Assembly (NCBI GenBank): GCA_934645275.1
Contig: CAKUDW010000002.1
Location: 1 to 43,464 of the forward strand
Reading direction: 5' to 3'
Length of the DNA: 43,464 nt
Source of the DNA: an uncultured Clostridia bacterium
GTDB taxonomy: Bacteria > Bacillota_A > Clostridia > Christensenellales > Aristaeellaceae
The notes under the pieces were generated by a model. The model was not told the DNA's origin, searched no databases, and worked only from the letters and a program-made list of their open reading frames with translations. Positions 8,274-16,780 of the stretch are shown here, piece by piece (position 1 is the stretch's first letter; the number at the start of each line of letters is the position of its first letter). The translations under genes and the position numbers were made by a program.

Positions 8274-10216
8274 AACCTATCTTCAACAAAGCGCCGCTCA
8301 CACCGAACACGCTATCGCCGCTGCCGCAGGGCAGTATTCGCCCGGAGGACTGGCTGAAGGAAGAGCTAACGGCGCAGGCTGAGGGCATCAGCCGCGATTT
8401 TGCCGCAGTTTGCCCTGAATTGGACGCGGACGGCGCGTGGCATGCCGCCGCGGATGGCGATTTCACCCGCGCAATTTACTATCTGGAAGGTCTGATTGCC
8501 CTGGGCTGGACGCTGGGCGACGAGGAAATAATGCAGCGGGCGCGCCGCTCGGTGGAATGGATTCTTCTGAGCCAGCGCGAGGACGGCTGGTTCGGCCCCG
8601 AGGGCAACGATGATTACTGGCCGCTGATGCTCGCGCTGCGCGCGCTCCGGCTATATTTTACCGCTACGAGCGACAAGCGCGTGCTGGTATTGATGGATCG
8701 CTTTTTCAAATATGAATACCGCAATTTAAAGGCGCATCCGCTGAAAGAATTCGCCGTAGCGCGCGGTGGCGACAACATGGAGATCGCGCTCTGGCTATAC
8801 AACATCACGGGGCAGAAATATCTGATTGAATTGTGCCGCCGTCTGCGCGAGCAGACGCTGGACTGGCCGAACTACTTCCACACCTTCTCAAACGTCGCGC
8901 CCATGAGCAAGGCGCTGCGCTGGGAACGACTGCGCGAAGCGCTCAATGAGGAGCGGGACGAACCGCTCTGCGGCGAAAAGCGCCCCTATTTCCACAGCCA
9001 GTACCACTTCACGCAAGGCGTGAATTTGGCCATGGGCTTAAAGGCGCCGGGCGTGATCAACCTGTTCAAGAGCGGTTTTAAGGAACAGGGCGGCTTCCGC
9101 TTCGGGCTGGAAAAGCTGATGAAGCACCACGGCATGGCCAACGGCCTGTTTTCCTCGGATGAGCATCTGAACGGTGCGAATCCCAGCCAGGGCGCTTCGC
9201 TTCAGATGCTGGTCGAGCTGATGAACACGCTCGAGACGCTGTGCGGTATCGGCGACTTCGGCGCCGAACCTTTCGATTTGCTGGAAAAACTGGCCTACAA
9301 CGCGCTGCCCGCAGCCTTCACGCCGGATATGAAGCGCTATCAGCGCGTGCAGCAGGCCAATCAGATAAAGATCTCAAAGGATAAGCGCAAGTGGTACAGC
9401 GCGGACGATGCGGCTAACCTCTTCATCCCCGCGCAGGCGGATCTGGATTGTGCCAGCTGCCACCAGGCATGGCCGAAGTTCACGGCTTCGCTGTGGTACG
9501 CTACGGCTGATGGCGGCCTGTCTGCCGCCAGCTACGCGCCCTGCACCGTGCGCTGCACGTTGGACGGCGTGCCCGCACGCATTCGCGTATCGGGTGGCTA
9601 TCCGTTCATGCAGAGCATTGAAATTGGCGTAACGCTGAAAAAGAGCGCCGAATTTCCGTTATATCTGCGCATTCCCTTCTGGGCGCGCCAGGCGATGATC
9701 TACCTGCCCGACGGCGAAATCATGCAGGTGCGCGCGGGTGAGAGCGCCTGCGTACGCCGCCGCTGGACGAGCGGCGATGTGCTGCGGCTGGAAATGCCCG
9801 CTGTGCCGCGCGTGACGCGCTGGTATCATCAGTCTGCGGCCGTAGAGTTCGGCCCGTTGCTGATGGCGCTGCGCCCCGAACCCGCATGGTATGAGACGGA
9901 GCAGGGACTCGCTGCCGAAACCGCCGAACCGTGGAACCGCGCGCTGGTACGCGATGAACCGATGAAGCTGATCCAGATCGAGGAAGATATTTCCGCCTTC
10001 GGCCATGGCGAGAGCGCCGTGGGCGTAATGGTGAAGGCTGCGAAAGTGGAATGGCCCATGGACGAGGGCAGCTGCGCGCCTGTGCCCATGGCTCCGCGCT
10101 TCTCCCGCAGCGCACTGGATATACTGGAACTGGTGCCCTACGGCGATGCACCGCTGCGCATCTGCGAATTCCCCATCGGCTCCGTGCGCGAAGATAAGCC
10201 CAAGGAAACCAAATAA
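8270..10216 (+). CDS. GH127-family (beta-L-arabinofuranosidase-like, DUF1680) protein with altered zinc site
   Basis: 648 residues with the (alpha/alpha)6 barrel typical of GH127/DUF1680 and a C-terminal beta-sandwich. Family landmarks are YNALPAAFTPDM, HQAWPKF (398-404) and DGGLSAASYAPC. From memory of the family, zinc is held by Glu and Cys in a TELC-type motif plus a CC pair in GCCTANMHQGWPKF. Here the corresponding positions read Ser310/Gln312, and Leu-Asp in place of CC, with displaced Cys394 and Cys397. No signal peptide is seen, so it is cytoplasmic. It may be inactive or act on a different substrate. It is translationally coupled (ATGA) to the rRNA methylase. A hairpin at 10226-10255 ends the unit. 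Confidence 0.8.
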   Translation: MKPIFNKAPLTPNTLSPLPQGSIRPEDWLKEELTAQAEGISRDFAAVCPELDADGAWHAAADGDFTRAIYYLEGLIALGWTLGDEEIMQRARRSVEWILLSQREDGWFGPEGNDDYWPLMLALRALRLYFTATSDKRVLVLMDRFFKYEYRNLKAHPLKEFAVARGGDNMEIALWLYNITGQKYLIELCRRLREQTLDWPNYFHTFSNVAPMSKALRWERLREALNEERDEPLCGEKRPYFHSQYHFTQGVNLAMGLKAPGVINLFKSGFKEQGGFRFGLEKLMKHHGMANGLFSSDEHLNGANPSQGASLQMLVELMNTLETLCGIGDFGAEPFDLLEKLAYNALPAAFTPDMKRYQRVQQANQIKISKDKRKWYSADDAANLFIPAQADLDCASCHQAWPKFTASLWYATADGGLSAASYAPCTVRCTLDGVPARIRVSGGYPFMQSIEIGVTLKKSAEFPLYLRIPFWARQAMIYLPDGEIMQVRAGESACVRRRWTSGDVLRLEMPAVPRVTRWYHQSAAVEFGPLLMALRPEPAWYETEQGLAAETAEPWNRALVRDEPMKLIQIEEDISAFGHGESAVGVMVKAAKVEWPMDEGSCAPVPMAPRFSRSALDILELVPYGDAPLRICEFPIGSVREDKPKETK

Positions 10217-10225
10217 TGCAACAGA

Positions 10226-10255
10226 GCGGGTATCCGGTGAAAACCGGATACCCGC
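10226..10255. terminator. Perfect 13-bp hairpin, probable bidirectional terminator
   Basis: GCGGGTATCCGGT (10226-10238), GAAA loop, ACCGGATACCCGC (10243-10255), followed by TTTC on the plus strand. It sits between the convergent GH127-like and cysE genes and abuts the end of repeat copy A. Confidence 0.7.
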
Positions 10256-10256
10256 T

Positions 10257-10497
10257 TTCGGTCTGTAGAAAAAACCAGGAGCGCTCGGGAGGGCCAAAAC
10301 CTTCTCGAGCTTTCAGTCGTGCCCAGCGGCGTGTACGGTAGACACGGAGCGATTTTTGCGGCGGAAAATCCCATTTTCCAGAGTAAAAATCGTTTCCTTG
10401 CAGTTTTTGCGCCCGGAAATCTGAAGGATTTTAGCAAAAACTGGTGAGAGTGGTCGTGGCGGGGGAGCTTGCTTCCCCGCCTACAGGCTTGTCAAAA
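10257..10497 (-). repeat. Copy A of a ~240-bp structured element (3' end of the cysE unit)
   Basis: Read on the minus strand, this segment aligns end to end with 19275-19514 on the plus strand at roughly 92-93% identity by hand count. It begins about 25 nt after the cysE stop. Visible structure: CAGTTTTTGC pairing with GCAAAAACTG around a smaller AAATC/GATTT hairpin; CGATTTTT pairing with AAAAATCG around GGAAAAT/ATTTTCC; and a terminal CTCGAG-containing hairpin followed by GGTTTTTTC. In this copy the terminal hairpin has mismatches. It accounts for most of the 305-bp gap between genes here. The short reading frames inside are not convincing genes. Confidence 0.85.
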
Positions 10498-10521
10498 TTG
10501 GAATGCCGCGCAAAAGCGCCG

Positions 10522-11385
10522 TCACTTTCTGCAATTATCCAGCGGGGGCGCGCTTTCACGCGTGACCTTCGCGTCCGGCGCGACCGACCAGGTAATGAAG
10601 GTATTGCCGCCGATGGTGGCGCGCGCGCCGATCACGGTATCGCCGCCGAGGATGGTGGCGTTGGCATAGATAGTCACATGATCCTCGATGGTGGGATGGC
10701 GCTTCTTGCCGGAGAGCATCTGGCCCGAGCGCGTGGAAAGCGCGCCGAGCGTGACGCCCTGATAGAGCTTCACATGGTCTCCGATTACCGTAGTCTCTCC
10801 GATAACGATGCCGGTACCATGATCGATGAAGAAATACTGCCCGATTTGCGCGCCCGCGTTGATATCGATGCCGGTGCCGGAATGGGCGTATTCTGTCATG
10901 ATGCGCGGAATGAAGGGCACGTTTTCCAGGTATAGCTCGTGCGCCACGCGATAGACGTAGATGGCGAACAGGCCCGGATAGCTGAACACGATCTCCTCGC
11001 GGCTCTGCGCAGCGGGATCGCCCTCAAATTCAGCCTCCACATCCTTCAGAAGTAGGCCCTGTATCTGCGGAATTTTGTTGAAGAAACCGTCGCACACGGC
11101 CCGCGCATGCGCTTCGACGGCGGCTTCATCATCGTTTTTAAATGAAAAGGCAAGCTTCAGCTGGATAAACAGCTCGTTCCAGATATTGGTGAGCGTGTAA
11201 CCCAGGAAGAAATCGTTGTTCTCATCGGCAAAGAAGCCGGGGAACACGACCTTGCGAAGTTCCTTGACAATCCATATAATGCGATCACGCTGTGGAATTT
11301 TGCGCTCGCGATCGCGGTTGAACAGGCCGTTTTCCGCACAGCCAGCGGAAATGCGGCTCACTACGCTTTCAATTATGTTCTGCAT
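10522..11385 (-). CDS. cysE: Serine O-acetyltransferase
   Basis: The enzyme transfers acetyl from acetyl-CoA to L-serine, giving O-acetylserine for cysteine synthesis. The protein has 287 residues. An alpha-helical N-terminal domain is followed by the left-handed beta-helix with hexapeptide repeats, including the catalytic-loop region [24 protein letters not shown] and the [14 protein letters not shown] motif. The length and long N-terminal domain fit the EpsC-type enzymes of Clostridia. GTGAGGAC precedes the ATG. It is separated by 11 bp from cysK, so substrate-making and substrate-using enzymes are co-transcribed. Repeat copy A follows its stop. Confidence 0.93.
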   Translation of the reverse strand: MQNIIESVVSRISAGCAENGLFNRDRERKIPQRDRIIWIVKELRKVVFPGFFADENNDFFLGYTLTNIWNELFIQLKLAFSFKNDDEAAVEAHARAVCDGFFNKIPQIQGLLLKDVEAEFEGDPAAQSREEIVFSYPGLFAIYVYRVAHELYLENVPFIPRIMTEYAHSGTGIDINAGAQIGQYFFIDHGTGIVIGETTVIGDHVKLYQGVTLGALSTRSGQMLSGKKRHPTIEDHVTIYANATILGGDTVIGARATIGGNTFITWSVAPDAKVTRESAPPLDNCRK

Positions 11386-11396
11386 TCAGTCCTCAC

Positions 11397-12323
11397 TCAA
11401 TCAAACATTCCAGTGGAAAGGTAACGCTCGCCGGTATCCGGCAGCATGCACACGATCAGCTTGCCCGCGTTTTCATCGCGTGCGGCCAGCTGCATGGCCG
11501 CCCACAGCGACGCGCCCGAGGAAATGCCACAGAGTATGCCCTCGACGGCCGCCAGCTCGCGCGCGGCGTTTTTCGCATCCTCGGTTTTCACATCCATCAC
11601 TTCGTCGAGCAGATCGCGCCGGAGCACCTCGGGCACGAAGTTCGCGCCGATGCCCTGTATGCCGTGCGGCCCTGCGTGGCCCTGCGTCAGCAGCGGGCTC
11701 TCGGCGGGCTCCACGCCCACCAGGCGCACATGCGCGTTCTGTTGTTTCAAATATTCGCCGGTGCCGGAAATAGTGCCGCCGGTGCCGATGCCGGCCACCA
11801 GCATATCTACCTTGCCGTCGGTATCGCGCCAGATTTCCGGGCCGGTCGTGGCGCTGTGGGCGGCGGGATTCGCGGGATTCACAAACTGCCCGGCAAGAAT
11901 GCTGTCCGGAACCACGCTTTGCATTTCCTCGGCCAGTATAACCGCGCCCTGCATGCCGTCCACGGCGGGGGAGAGCATCAGCTGCGCGCCGTACGCGCGC
12001 ACCAGCCGGAAGCGCTCCACAGACATATTGCTGGGCATGATAATGATGGCCTTATAGCCGCGCGCCGCGCAGATGGCCGCCAGCGCAATGCCAGTGTTGC
12101 CGCTGGTGGGCTCGATCACCGTACCGCCGGGCTTCAGCCTTCCCTCGCGCTCGGCGCGGTTAATCATCTCCAGCGCCACGCGGTCCTTCGCGCTGCCGGC
12201 AGGATTGAATTGCTCCAGCTTGGCCATGAGTTTCGCCTTGAGTCCGTGTTTCACCGCAAGGTTTTCGAGCGCCAACAGGGGCGTATTTCCGATAAGCTGT
12301 GTCATATTGGACACGTAATTCAT
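11397..12323 (-). CDS. cysK: Cysteine synthase (O-acetylserine sulfhydrylase)
   Basis: This PLP enzyme combines O-acetylserine with sulfide to form cysteine. It has 308 residues. The PLP lysine lies in PAGSAKDR (Lys46), the substrate loop is TSGNTG (73-78), and the phosphate-binding loop is GTGGTISG. The start is ATG 12323 with AGAGGTGGAG just upstream; an in-frame GTG at 12332 overlaps that RBS and is unlikely. It lies 12 bp after mnmE and 11 bp before cysE in what looks like one operon continuing from dnaN. No T-box or S-box leader was seen. Confidence 0.95.
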   Translation of the reverse strand: MNYVSNMTQLIGNTPLLALENLAVKHGLKAKLMAKLEQFNPAGSAKDRVALEMINRAEREGRLKPGGTVIEPTSGNTGIALAAICAARGYKAIIIMPSNMSVERFRLVRAYGAQLMLSPAVDGMQGAVILAEEMQSVVPDSILAGQFVNPANPAAHSATTGPEIWRDTDGKVDMLVAGIGTGGTISGTGEYLKQQNAHVRLVGVEPAESPLLTQGHAGPHGIQGIGANFVPEVLRRDLLDEVMDVKTEDAKNAARELAAVEGILCGISSGASLWAAMQLAARDENAGKLIVCMLPDTGERYLSTGMFD

Positions 12324-12335
12324 TCGCTCCACCTC

Positions 12336-13676
12336 TTATTTTCCCACACAGAAATTTTTGAAAACCCGATCGATCACTTCTTCAGATGCGTCTTCTCCTG
12401 TAATTTCGCAGAGCGCCGTCAACGCCGCCATCAAGTCTATGGCGGTCACATCCAGCGGAAAGCGTTCGTCTATGGCGCGCACGGCGCGCGTCAGCGCCGC
12501 GCAGGCCTCCCGTGCAAGGCCAATGTGCCGCTGCTCGGTCAGGCAGTCGTCCGCGGGGCGCGCAGCGCTCAGGCGCTGCGATATCGCCTCGACAAGCGCA
12601 TCCACGCCCGCGCCTGTCAGCGCGCTCAGGCAGATTGCGCCGGGCAGGTCGCACTGTGCGCCGGGCAGATCGCACTTATTCAGGCAAATGATGGCGCGCG
12701 AATCGGCCCTGTCCAGCAGCGCCCTGTCCTGCGGCGTAATTTCGCCCGAGCTATCCAGTACAATCAGCACGATGTCCGCGCGCTCCATGGCCGTTTCAGC
12801 GCGGCTCACGCCGATCTTCTCCACCGGATCATCGGTCTCGCGCTGACCCGCCGTGTCGGATAGCTCGGCGCGCACGCCACCGATGCTGATGCGCTCGGTG
12901 AGCACATCTCGCGTAGTGCCCGGCACGCTGGTAACGATGGCGCGCTCCTGCCGAAGCAGCGCGTTCATCAGCGACGATTTGCCCACGTTCGGTCGTCCGG
13001 CCAGCACGATGCTCGCACCCTCTCGAATCAACCGCGCGCCGCGCTCGTCGATGCGCGCCTCGAGCGCTGACTGCACGCGCAGCGCGCCCGCGCGCACTTG
13101 CGCCGCCGCGTCGGGTTCATCCACCTCGTCCGGAAAATCAGTGCAGGCTTCAATCAGCGACATTAGCCCCTTGATTTCCTCGGCCGCGCCACGCACGAAA
13201 CCTGAAACGCCGCCCTCGAGCTGGCGCACAGAGGCGCGCGCCGCCGCCTCGCTGTCCGCGCCGATCAGCGACATCACTGCCTCTGCCTCGGCAAGGTCGA
13301 TGCGGCCGTTCAAAAAGGCGCGCCGGGTAAATTCACCTGGCTCGGCCGCGCGCGCGCCCAGCGCCACGGCCGCCTCCACCACGCGGCGCGCGCACACGCT
13401 GCCGCCGTGACAGTGAATTTCAAATACGTCCTCGCGCGTATAGGTGGCTGGCGCAGCCATGAACACGGCCAGCACCTCGTCTATGATTGCGCCGCGATAT
13501 ACGGCGTGGCCGTAGGCCAGCCTGCGGCCGGACGCAGCGTCGGGATGAGCGGGCTGAAACAGCTGTTTGAACAGCTCGCCCGCCCGCGCGCCGCTGACGC
13601 GCACAATGGCGACGCCGCCCGCGCCGGGCGCGGTAGCCACGGCGCAGATGGTGTCTGAATTCATGGAATGCAGCAT
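12336..13676 (-). CDS. mnmE: tRNA modification GTPase MnmE
   Basis: With MnmG, MnmE makes the 5-carboxymethylaminomethyl modification on the wobble uridine of certain tRNAs. The 446 residues comprise the N-terminal formyl-THF-binding domain (SDTICAVATAPGAGGVAIVR), the helical domain and an inserted G domain. The G domain has GRPNVGKS (227-234), TTRD (254-257), DTAG (274-277) and NKCD; the protein ends in the conserved FCVGK. The start at 13676 follows the dnaN stop directly (TAAATG), using a CGGGAG RBS inside dnaN. In many Bacillota mnmE lies on the other side of dnaA (rpmH-rnpA-yidC-jag-mnmE), so its place downstream of dnaN is unusual. Confidence 0.96.
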   Translation of the reverse strand: MLHSMNSDTICAVATAPGAGGVAIVRVSGARAGELFKQLFQPAHPDAASGRRLAYGHAVYRGAIIDEVLAVFMAAPATYTREDVFEIHCHGGSVCARRVVEAAVALGARAAEPGEFTRRAFLNGRIDLAEAEAVMSLIGADSEAAARASVRQLEGGVSGFVRGAAEEIKGLMSLIEACTDFPDEVDEPDAAAQVRAGALRVQSALEARIDERGARLIREGASIVLAGRPNVGKSSLMNALLRQERAIVTSVPGTTRDVLTERISIGGVRAELSDTAGQRETDDPVEKIGVSRAETAMERADIVLIVLDSSGEITPQDRALLDRADSRAIICLNKCDLPGAQCDLPGAICLSALTGAGVDALVEAISQRLSAARPADDCLTEQRHIGLAREACAALTRAVRAIDERFPLDVTAIDLMAALTALCEITGEDASEEVIDRVFKNFCVGK

Positions 13677-14786
13677 TTATTTTGCTCCCGTACGTACCGG
13701 CAGAATCAGATGTACATAGTCGCTGTCGCCCACGGGGGTAACGATGCAGGGCGAAACGGGGTTGTTCAGGTTCAGTTCGATATATTCACCCTCGATGTAG
13801 CGCACCACGTCCGTCAGGTACTTCACATTGAAGGCGATGTTGATGTCCGCACCCTCCTGGCGGGTTTCCAGCTCCTCGCGCACGTCGCCCACCTGCGAAT
13901 GCGCCTCCACCACCATATGGTTATCGGCCATCTGCAGCATGATCAGATTGTTGCTGCCCTCGCGCGCAATCAGCGAAGCGCGATCGATGCAGCGGCGGAA
14001 GGGATCCAGCGCCACCTCCACGCGCGTAGCAAAGCTCTTGGGCAGAATCTGCTTGTACTGCACATATTCGCCGTCCACCAGAATCACGAAAATTTCCGTT
14101 TCCTCCAGCCGGATATGCAGCTTGTTGCCCTCGAACGAGAGCTGGGCGAAGGCCTCCTCGTTGTCGGAGAGCAATTTGCCGATATCGCCCACGGCGCGAC
14201 CCGGAATGATGGCCGAGAATTTTTCCAGCACATCCGCGCACTTTGCCCGGCGCAGTGCCAACCGGTAACCGTCCAGCGCTACCATGGTCACATCGCCGCC
14301 GCCAATTTCCAGCAGGCAGCCGGTGAGCACTTCGCGCATGTCGTCCTGCGCGATGGCGAATTCCGTCTTTTGTATCATGTCGCGCAGCATGTCCTGCGGC
14401 AGCGAAATTTCGCGCTCGCCGTCCATTGCGGGCAGGCGCGGAAACAGGCTCGCATCCTGGCCGGAGATGTTCATGCGCGAGGATGCGGAGCGAATCGTGA
14501 ACATGAAGCGATTGTCCATGCGGATATCCACGGTATCGTCCGGCAGGCGGCGCACAATTTCGGAAAACAGCTTGCCCGGCACCACGCCACGGCCGATTTC
14601 CGTAATCTGTGCGGGAACGCGCGTCATAATGGTGATGCGTTCATCCGAGCAGGTGAAGGTCAGTTCTTCCATATCGGATTCGATGAGCACGCCCTCCAGA
14701 ATCGGATTGGTGGTGCGGGTGGAAAGCGCCTTGGTAACGATTTGCAGCGCGTCGATCAGCTTGGCCTTGGAACAGGTGAATTGCAT
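13677..14786 (-). CDS. dnaN: DNA polymerase III beta subunit (sliding clamp)
   Basis: A 369-residue beta clamp, the ring that tethers DNA polymerase to its template. It begins MQFTCSKAKLIDALQIV, has the three-domain length of bacterial clamps and ends in the conserved LPVRTGAK tail (family LPxR type). AGGAGGG precedes the ATG. It follows dnaA in the same orientation across a 187-bp spacer filled with DnaA boxes and AT-rich DNA, the classic arrangement at Bacillota origins. Its stop abuts the mnmE ATG. recF and gyrBA, which often follow dnaN, are not found in this window. Confidence 0.97.
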   Translation of the reverse strand: MQFTCSKAKLIDALQIVTKALSTRTTNPILEGVLIESDMEELTFTCSDERITIMTRVPAQITEIGRGVVPGKLFSEIVRRLPDDTVDIRMDNRFMFTIRSASSRMNISGQDASLFPRLPAMDGEREISLPQDMLRDMIQKTEFAIAQDDMREVLTGCLLEIGGGDVTMVALDGYRLALRRAKCADVLEKFSAIIPGRAVGDIGKLLSDNEEAFAQLSFEGNKLHIRLEETEIFVILVDGEYVQYKQILPKSFATRVEVALDPFRRCIDRASLIAREGSNNLIMLQMADNHMVVEAHSQVGDVREELETRQEGADINIAFNVKYLTDVVRYIEGEYIELNLNNPVSPCIVTPVGDSDYVHLILPVRTGAK

Positions 14787-14804
14787 CGCAGGTTCCCTCC
14801 TGTA

Positions 14805-14830
14805 TTATAGATATTCAATATATAGGATAA
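14805..14830. other. AT-rich stretch, candidate DNA unwinding element
   Basis: Nearly pure A/T sequence between the DnaA boxes and dnaN, directly following the DnaA-trio-like triplets. It is where first strand opening would be expected in a B. subtilis-type origin. It also overlaps a possible -10 box (TATAAT on the minus strand, 14809-14804) for dnaN. Confidence 0.6.
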
Positions 14831-14868
14831 ATAGACGACGTAGTAGAGGCTGTGGATAATGTGGATAA
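14831..14868 (-). promoter_or_regulatory. Candidate basal unwinding system: tandem DnaA boxes, GC spacer, DnaA-trio
   Basis: On the minus strand two perfect, directly abutting TTATCCACA boxes (14868-14860 and 14859-14851) are followed by GCC. Triplets then run toward the AT-rich element; on the complementary strand read 3' to 5' they are GAT, GAT, GCA, GCA, GAT, AAA. This matches the layout of box pair, GC spacer and 3'-[G/A]A[T/A]-5' trios described for Bacillus subtilis oriC, apart from the C in two triplets. Confidence 0.65.
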
Positions 14869-14961
14869 GTGCCAAAAGCGCGTTAGGACGGGCATTTTGG
14901 CGGCAAAATTATCAACAGCCGCAGGTTGAAAAACGGTTGATAAGCCCGGAACTTATCAACA
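14851..14961. promoter_or_regulatory. DnaA-box cluster between dnaA and dnaN (oriC part 2)
   Basis: Perfect boxes TGTGGATAA at 14851-14859 and 14860-14868. One-mismatch boxes TTATCAACA stand at 14909-14917 and 14953-14961, and GGTTGATAA at 14935-14943. Five sites within 111 bp beside dnaA and an AT-rich stretch mark this as the probable unwinding half of a bipartite origin. Confidence 0.85.
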
Positions 14962-14973
14962 TGGGGCGCGATA

Positions 14974-16287
14974 TCAGCCGTTTTTAATCAGCTGCGTCAG
15001 TTCTTCAATACGCTTTTTGAAGGCAAAATTGTTCTGCATTTCGCTCTGAATCTTGTCGCAGCCGTGCATTACGGTGGTATGGTCGCGATCGCCGAAGGCC
15101 TTGCCGATATTCGTGGTGGACAGCTGCGTCATATCGCGGCAGAGATACATGGCGATCTGCCTGGGCAGCGCGATATCGCGGCTGCGCTTCTTGGATATGA
15201 TGTCCTCCGGTTCCACGCCGTACTGCTTGCTGATTTCCTGAATAATCAGTTCCGGCGTCACGCGGCGCGCCTCCTGTGTGGCCATCAGCTGAGAGAGCGA
15301 ATCGCGCGCGAATTCCAGCGTGATTGGCGTGCCCATCAGCTGGCACTGGGCCGAGAGGCGCGTGAGCGTGCCTTCCAGCTCGCGGATGTTGGATTCCACG
15401 CGCCCGGCGATGTAGTCGATCACATCGTAAGTTACGTGAATGCCCTCCTCATCCGCCTTTTTGCGCAGAATGGCCACGCGCGTCTCGTAGTCCGGGCGCT
15501 GAATATCCACGATCAGGCCCCACTCAAAGCGCGAACGCAGGCGTTCCTCGATGGTCGGTATGTCCTTGGGCGGGCGATCGGATGAAATGATAATTTGCTT
15601 GCCCTTGGAATAGAGATCGTTGAAGGTATGAAAGAATTCCTCCTGCGTGGACTTGGTCTTTGCTAAAAACTGGATATCGTCCACCATCAGCACATCCACA
15701 TTGCGCATGCGCTGGCGCAGTTCGGATGTATCCTTCTTCTTCACGATTGCGTCGATCAGTTCGTTTGTGAAGCTTTCAGACGTGGTGAGCAGCACGTTCT
15801 TCATCGGGTCGTCGGCCATGATATAGTTGCCGATGGCGTTCATCAGATGCGTCTTGCCCAGGCCCACGCTTCCATAGATGAACAGCGGGTTGTACACGTC
15901 GCTGGGTTGCTCCGCCACCGCAAGCGACGCGGCGTAGGCGAAGGAATTGCTCGGGCCCACCACGAAGTTTTCAAAGGAATACTTCGCGTTCAACGTGGTG
16001 CGCGTCAGCTCGCCGCGCTGGCGGGAAAGTTCCTCGGGCGTGTAGAGCTCCAGCTCGTAGCTGCGTCCAAAACACATGCGCATCATATTGTACAGTTCCG
16101 TATAGTAGCGCTGGCGCACGTGGTTCTGGATGAGATTGTTGGGCACTGTGATCAGTATGGAATCCTGCGTCACAGAGTAGAGCTCCAGCGGCCGTATCCA
16201 GGTATTGAAGGATACGGGAATCAGGTTCTCCTCCAGCATGGATTTGGCCTTGTCCCAGGCCTGCTTCTGCTCGGGCGTATAATTCAT
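14974..16287 (-). CDS. dnaA: Chromosomal replication initiator protein DnaA
   Basis: DnaA binds DnaA boxes, forms an ATP-dependent filament and opens the origin. It has 437 residues. Domain I is MNYTPEQKQAWDKAKSMLEE..., the AAA+ domain III has Walker A GSVGLGKTH (139-147), Walker B LMVDDIQF and the initiator-specific motif, and domain IV carries the signature RDHTTVMHGCDKI that reads the box. The linker domain II is very short. I chose ATG 16287 because CGGAGG lies 5 nt upstream and the sequence then begins at domain I. An in-frame ATG at 16467 would add 60 residues of non-DnaA sequence and start inside the box cluster. Boxes overlapping its promoter suggest autoregulation. Confidence 0.97.
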   Translation of the reverse strand: MNYTPEQKQAWDKAKSMLEENLIPVSFNTWIRPLELYSVTQDSILITVPNNLIQNHVRQRYYTELYNMMRMCFGRSYELELYTPEELSRQRGELTRTTLNAKYSFENFVVGPSNSFAYAASLAVAEQPSDVYNPLFIYGSVGLGKTHLMNAIGNYIMADDPMKNVLLTTSESFTNELIDAIVKKKDTSELRQRMRNVDVLMVDDIQFLAKTKSTQEEFFHTFNDLYSKGKQIIISSDRPPKDIPTIEERLRSRFEWGLIVDIQRPDYETRVAILRKKADEEGIHVTYDVIDYIAGRVESNIRELEGTLTRLSAQCQLMGTPITLEFARDSLSQLMATQEARRVTPELIIQEISKQYGVEPEDIISKKRSRDIALPRQIAMYLCRDMTQLSTTNIGKAFGDRDHTTVMHGCDKIQSEMQNNFAFKKRIEELTQLIKNG

Positions 16288-16467
16288 GAAAGCCTCCGTA
16301 TGTTTATGCCGGCACGCCGGCTTTGTTGACGCTGCATTTTGGCGCAAACAAGGGCGCGGACATTCTGCCTGAATGCGCGCCGCACTTAAACCGCCGATAC
16401 CGCAACAGGCCCGGCAGTTTGTCGTTTTTTTGACTTCCTTCATGGGATAGACCGTATATTTTGACAT

Positions 16468-16631
16468 TTATCCACATAAATATCACAAATTGTGGATAAA
16501 TTGTCGAAATCTGTGGATAATACAGCCCTATTGTAGCAGATAACGGGCCGAAAAGCAAGGCGTTTTGGCAAGTTCAGGAAAAAGTCTAAATGCAATATTT
16601 TGTCAGCAGCCTGTGTCAAAGCTGTGGATAA
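16468..16631. promoter_or_regulatory. DnaA-box cluster upstream of dnaA
   Basis: Perfect 9-mers at 16468-16476 (TTATCCACA) and, in the opposite orientation (TGTGGATAA), at 16491-16499, 16512-16520 and 16623-16631. The last two of these flank the dnaA promoter, so bound DnaA would be placed to repress its own gene as well as assist initiation. Confidence 0.88.
16530..16558 (-). promoter_or_regulatory. Predicted dnaA promoter
   Basis: On the minus strand TTGCTT (16558-16553), 17-bp spacer, TACAAT (16535-16530). A perfect DnaA box begins 10 bp downstream of the -10 element. Confidence 0.7.
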
Positions 16632-16700
16632 GTTCTGGAAAAGCTGTGGAACAGCGCGGGAAAGGCGGTGGATTGTCACAGGAATGCACGAATCTAGTGC

Positions 16701-16729
16701 TTGAAAGGCGCAAAGCGATTTGATATACT
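16701..16729 (+). promoter_or_regulatory. Predicted sigma-A promoter for the deacetylase-like gene
   Basis: TTGAAA (16701-16706), 17-bp spacer, TATACT (16724-16729). The leader to the ATG at 16893 is about 160 nt and includes a hairpin repeat. Confidence 0.7.
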
Positions 16730-16744
16730 TATAAATGGATAAGA

Positions 16745-16780
16745 ATTAGCAAAACTGAAGTTTTGCGGGCTGACGGCCAT
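16745..16780 (-). repeat. CGCAAAAC hairpin repeat, short copy
   Basis: GCAAAAC (16749-16755), TGAA, GTTTTGC (16760-16766). The minus-strand reading continues upstream as GCCGTCAGCCC, resembling the CCGCCGAYCC that precedes the hairpin in the copies at 19563-19618 and 27373-27429. Confidence 0.5.

Noticed and set aside
10257..10497. Reading frames beginning MLKSFRFPGAKTARKR in both copies of the 240-bp element
   Set aside because: The two frames agree only over the first part, then diverge by indels and extend into unrelated flanks. No ribosome binding site is evident and the DNA is better explained by hairpins.
16288..16467. Upstream extension of dnaA to ATG 16467
   Set aside because: The extra 60 residues do not resemble DnaA domain I, would begin at the DnaA-box cluster, and the ATG at 16287 has a CGGAGG ribosome binding site.
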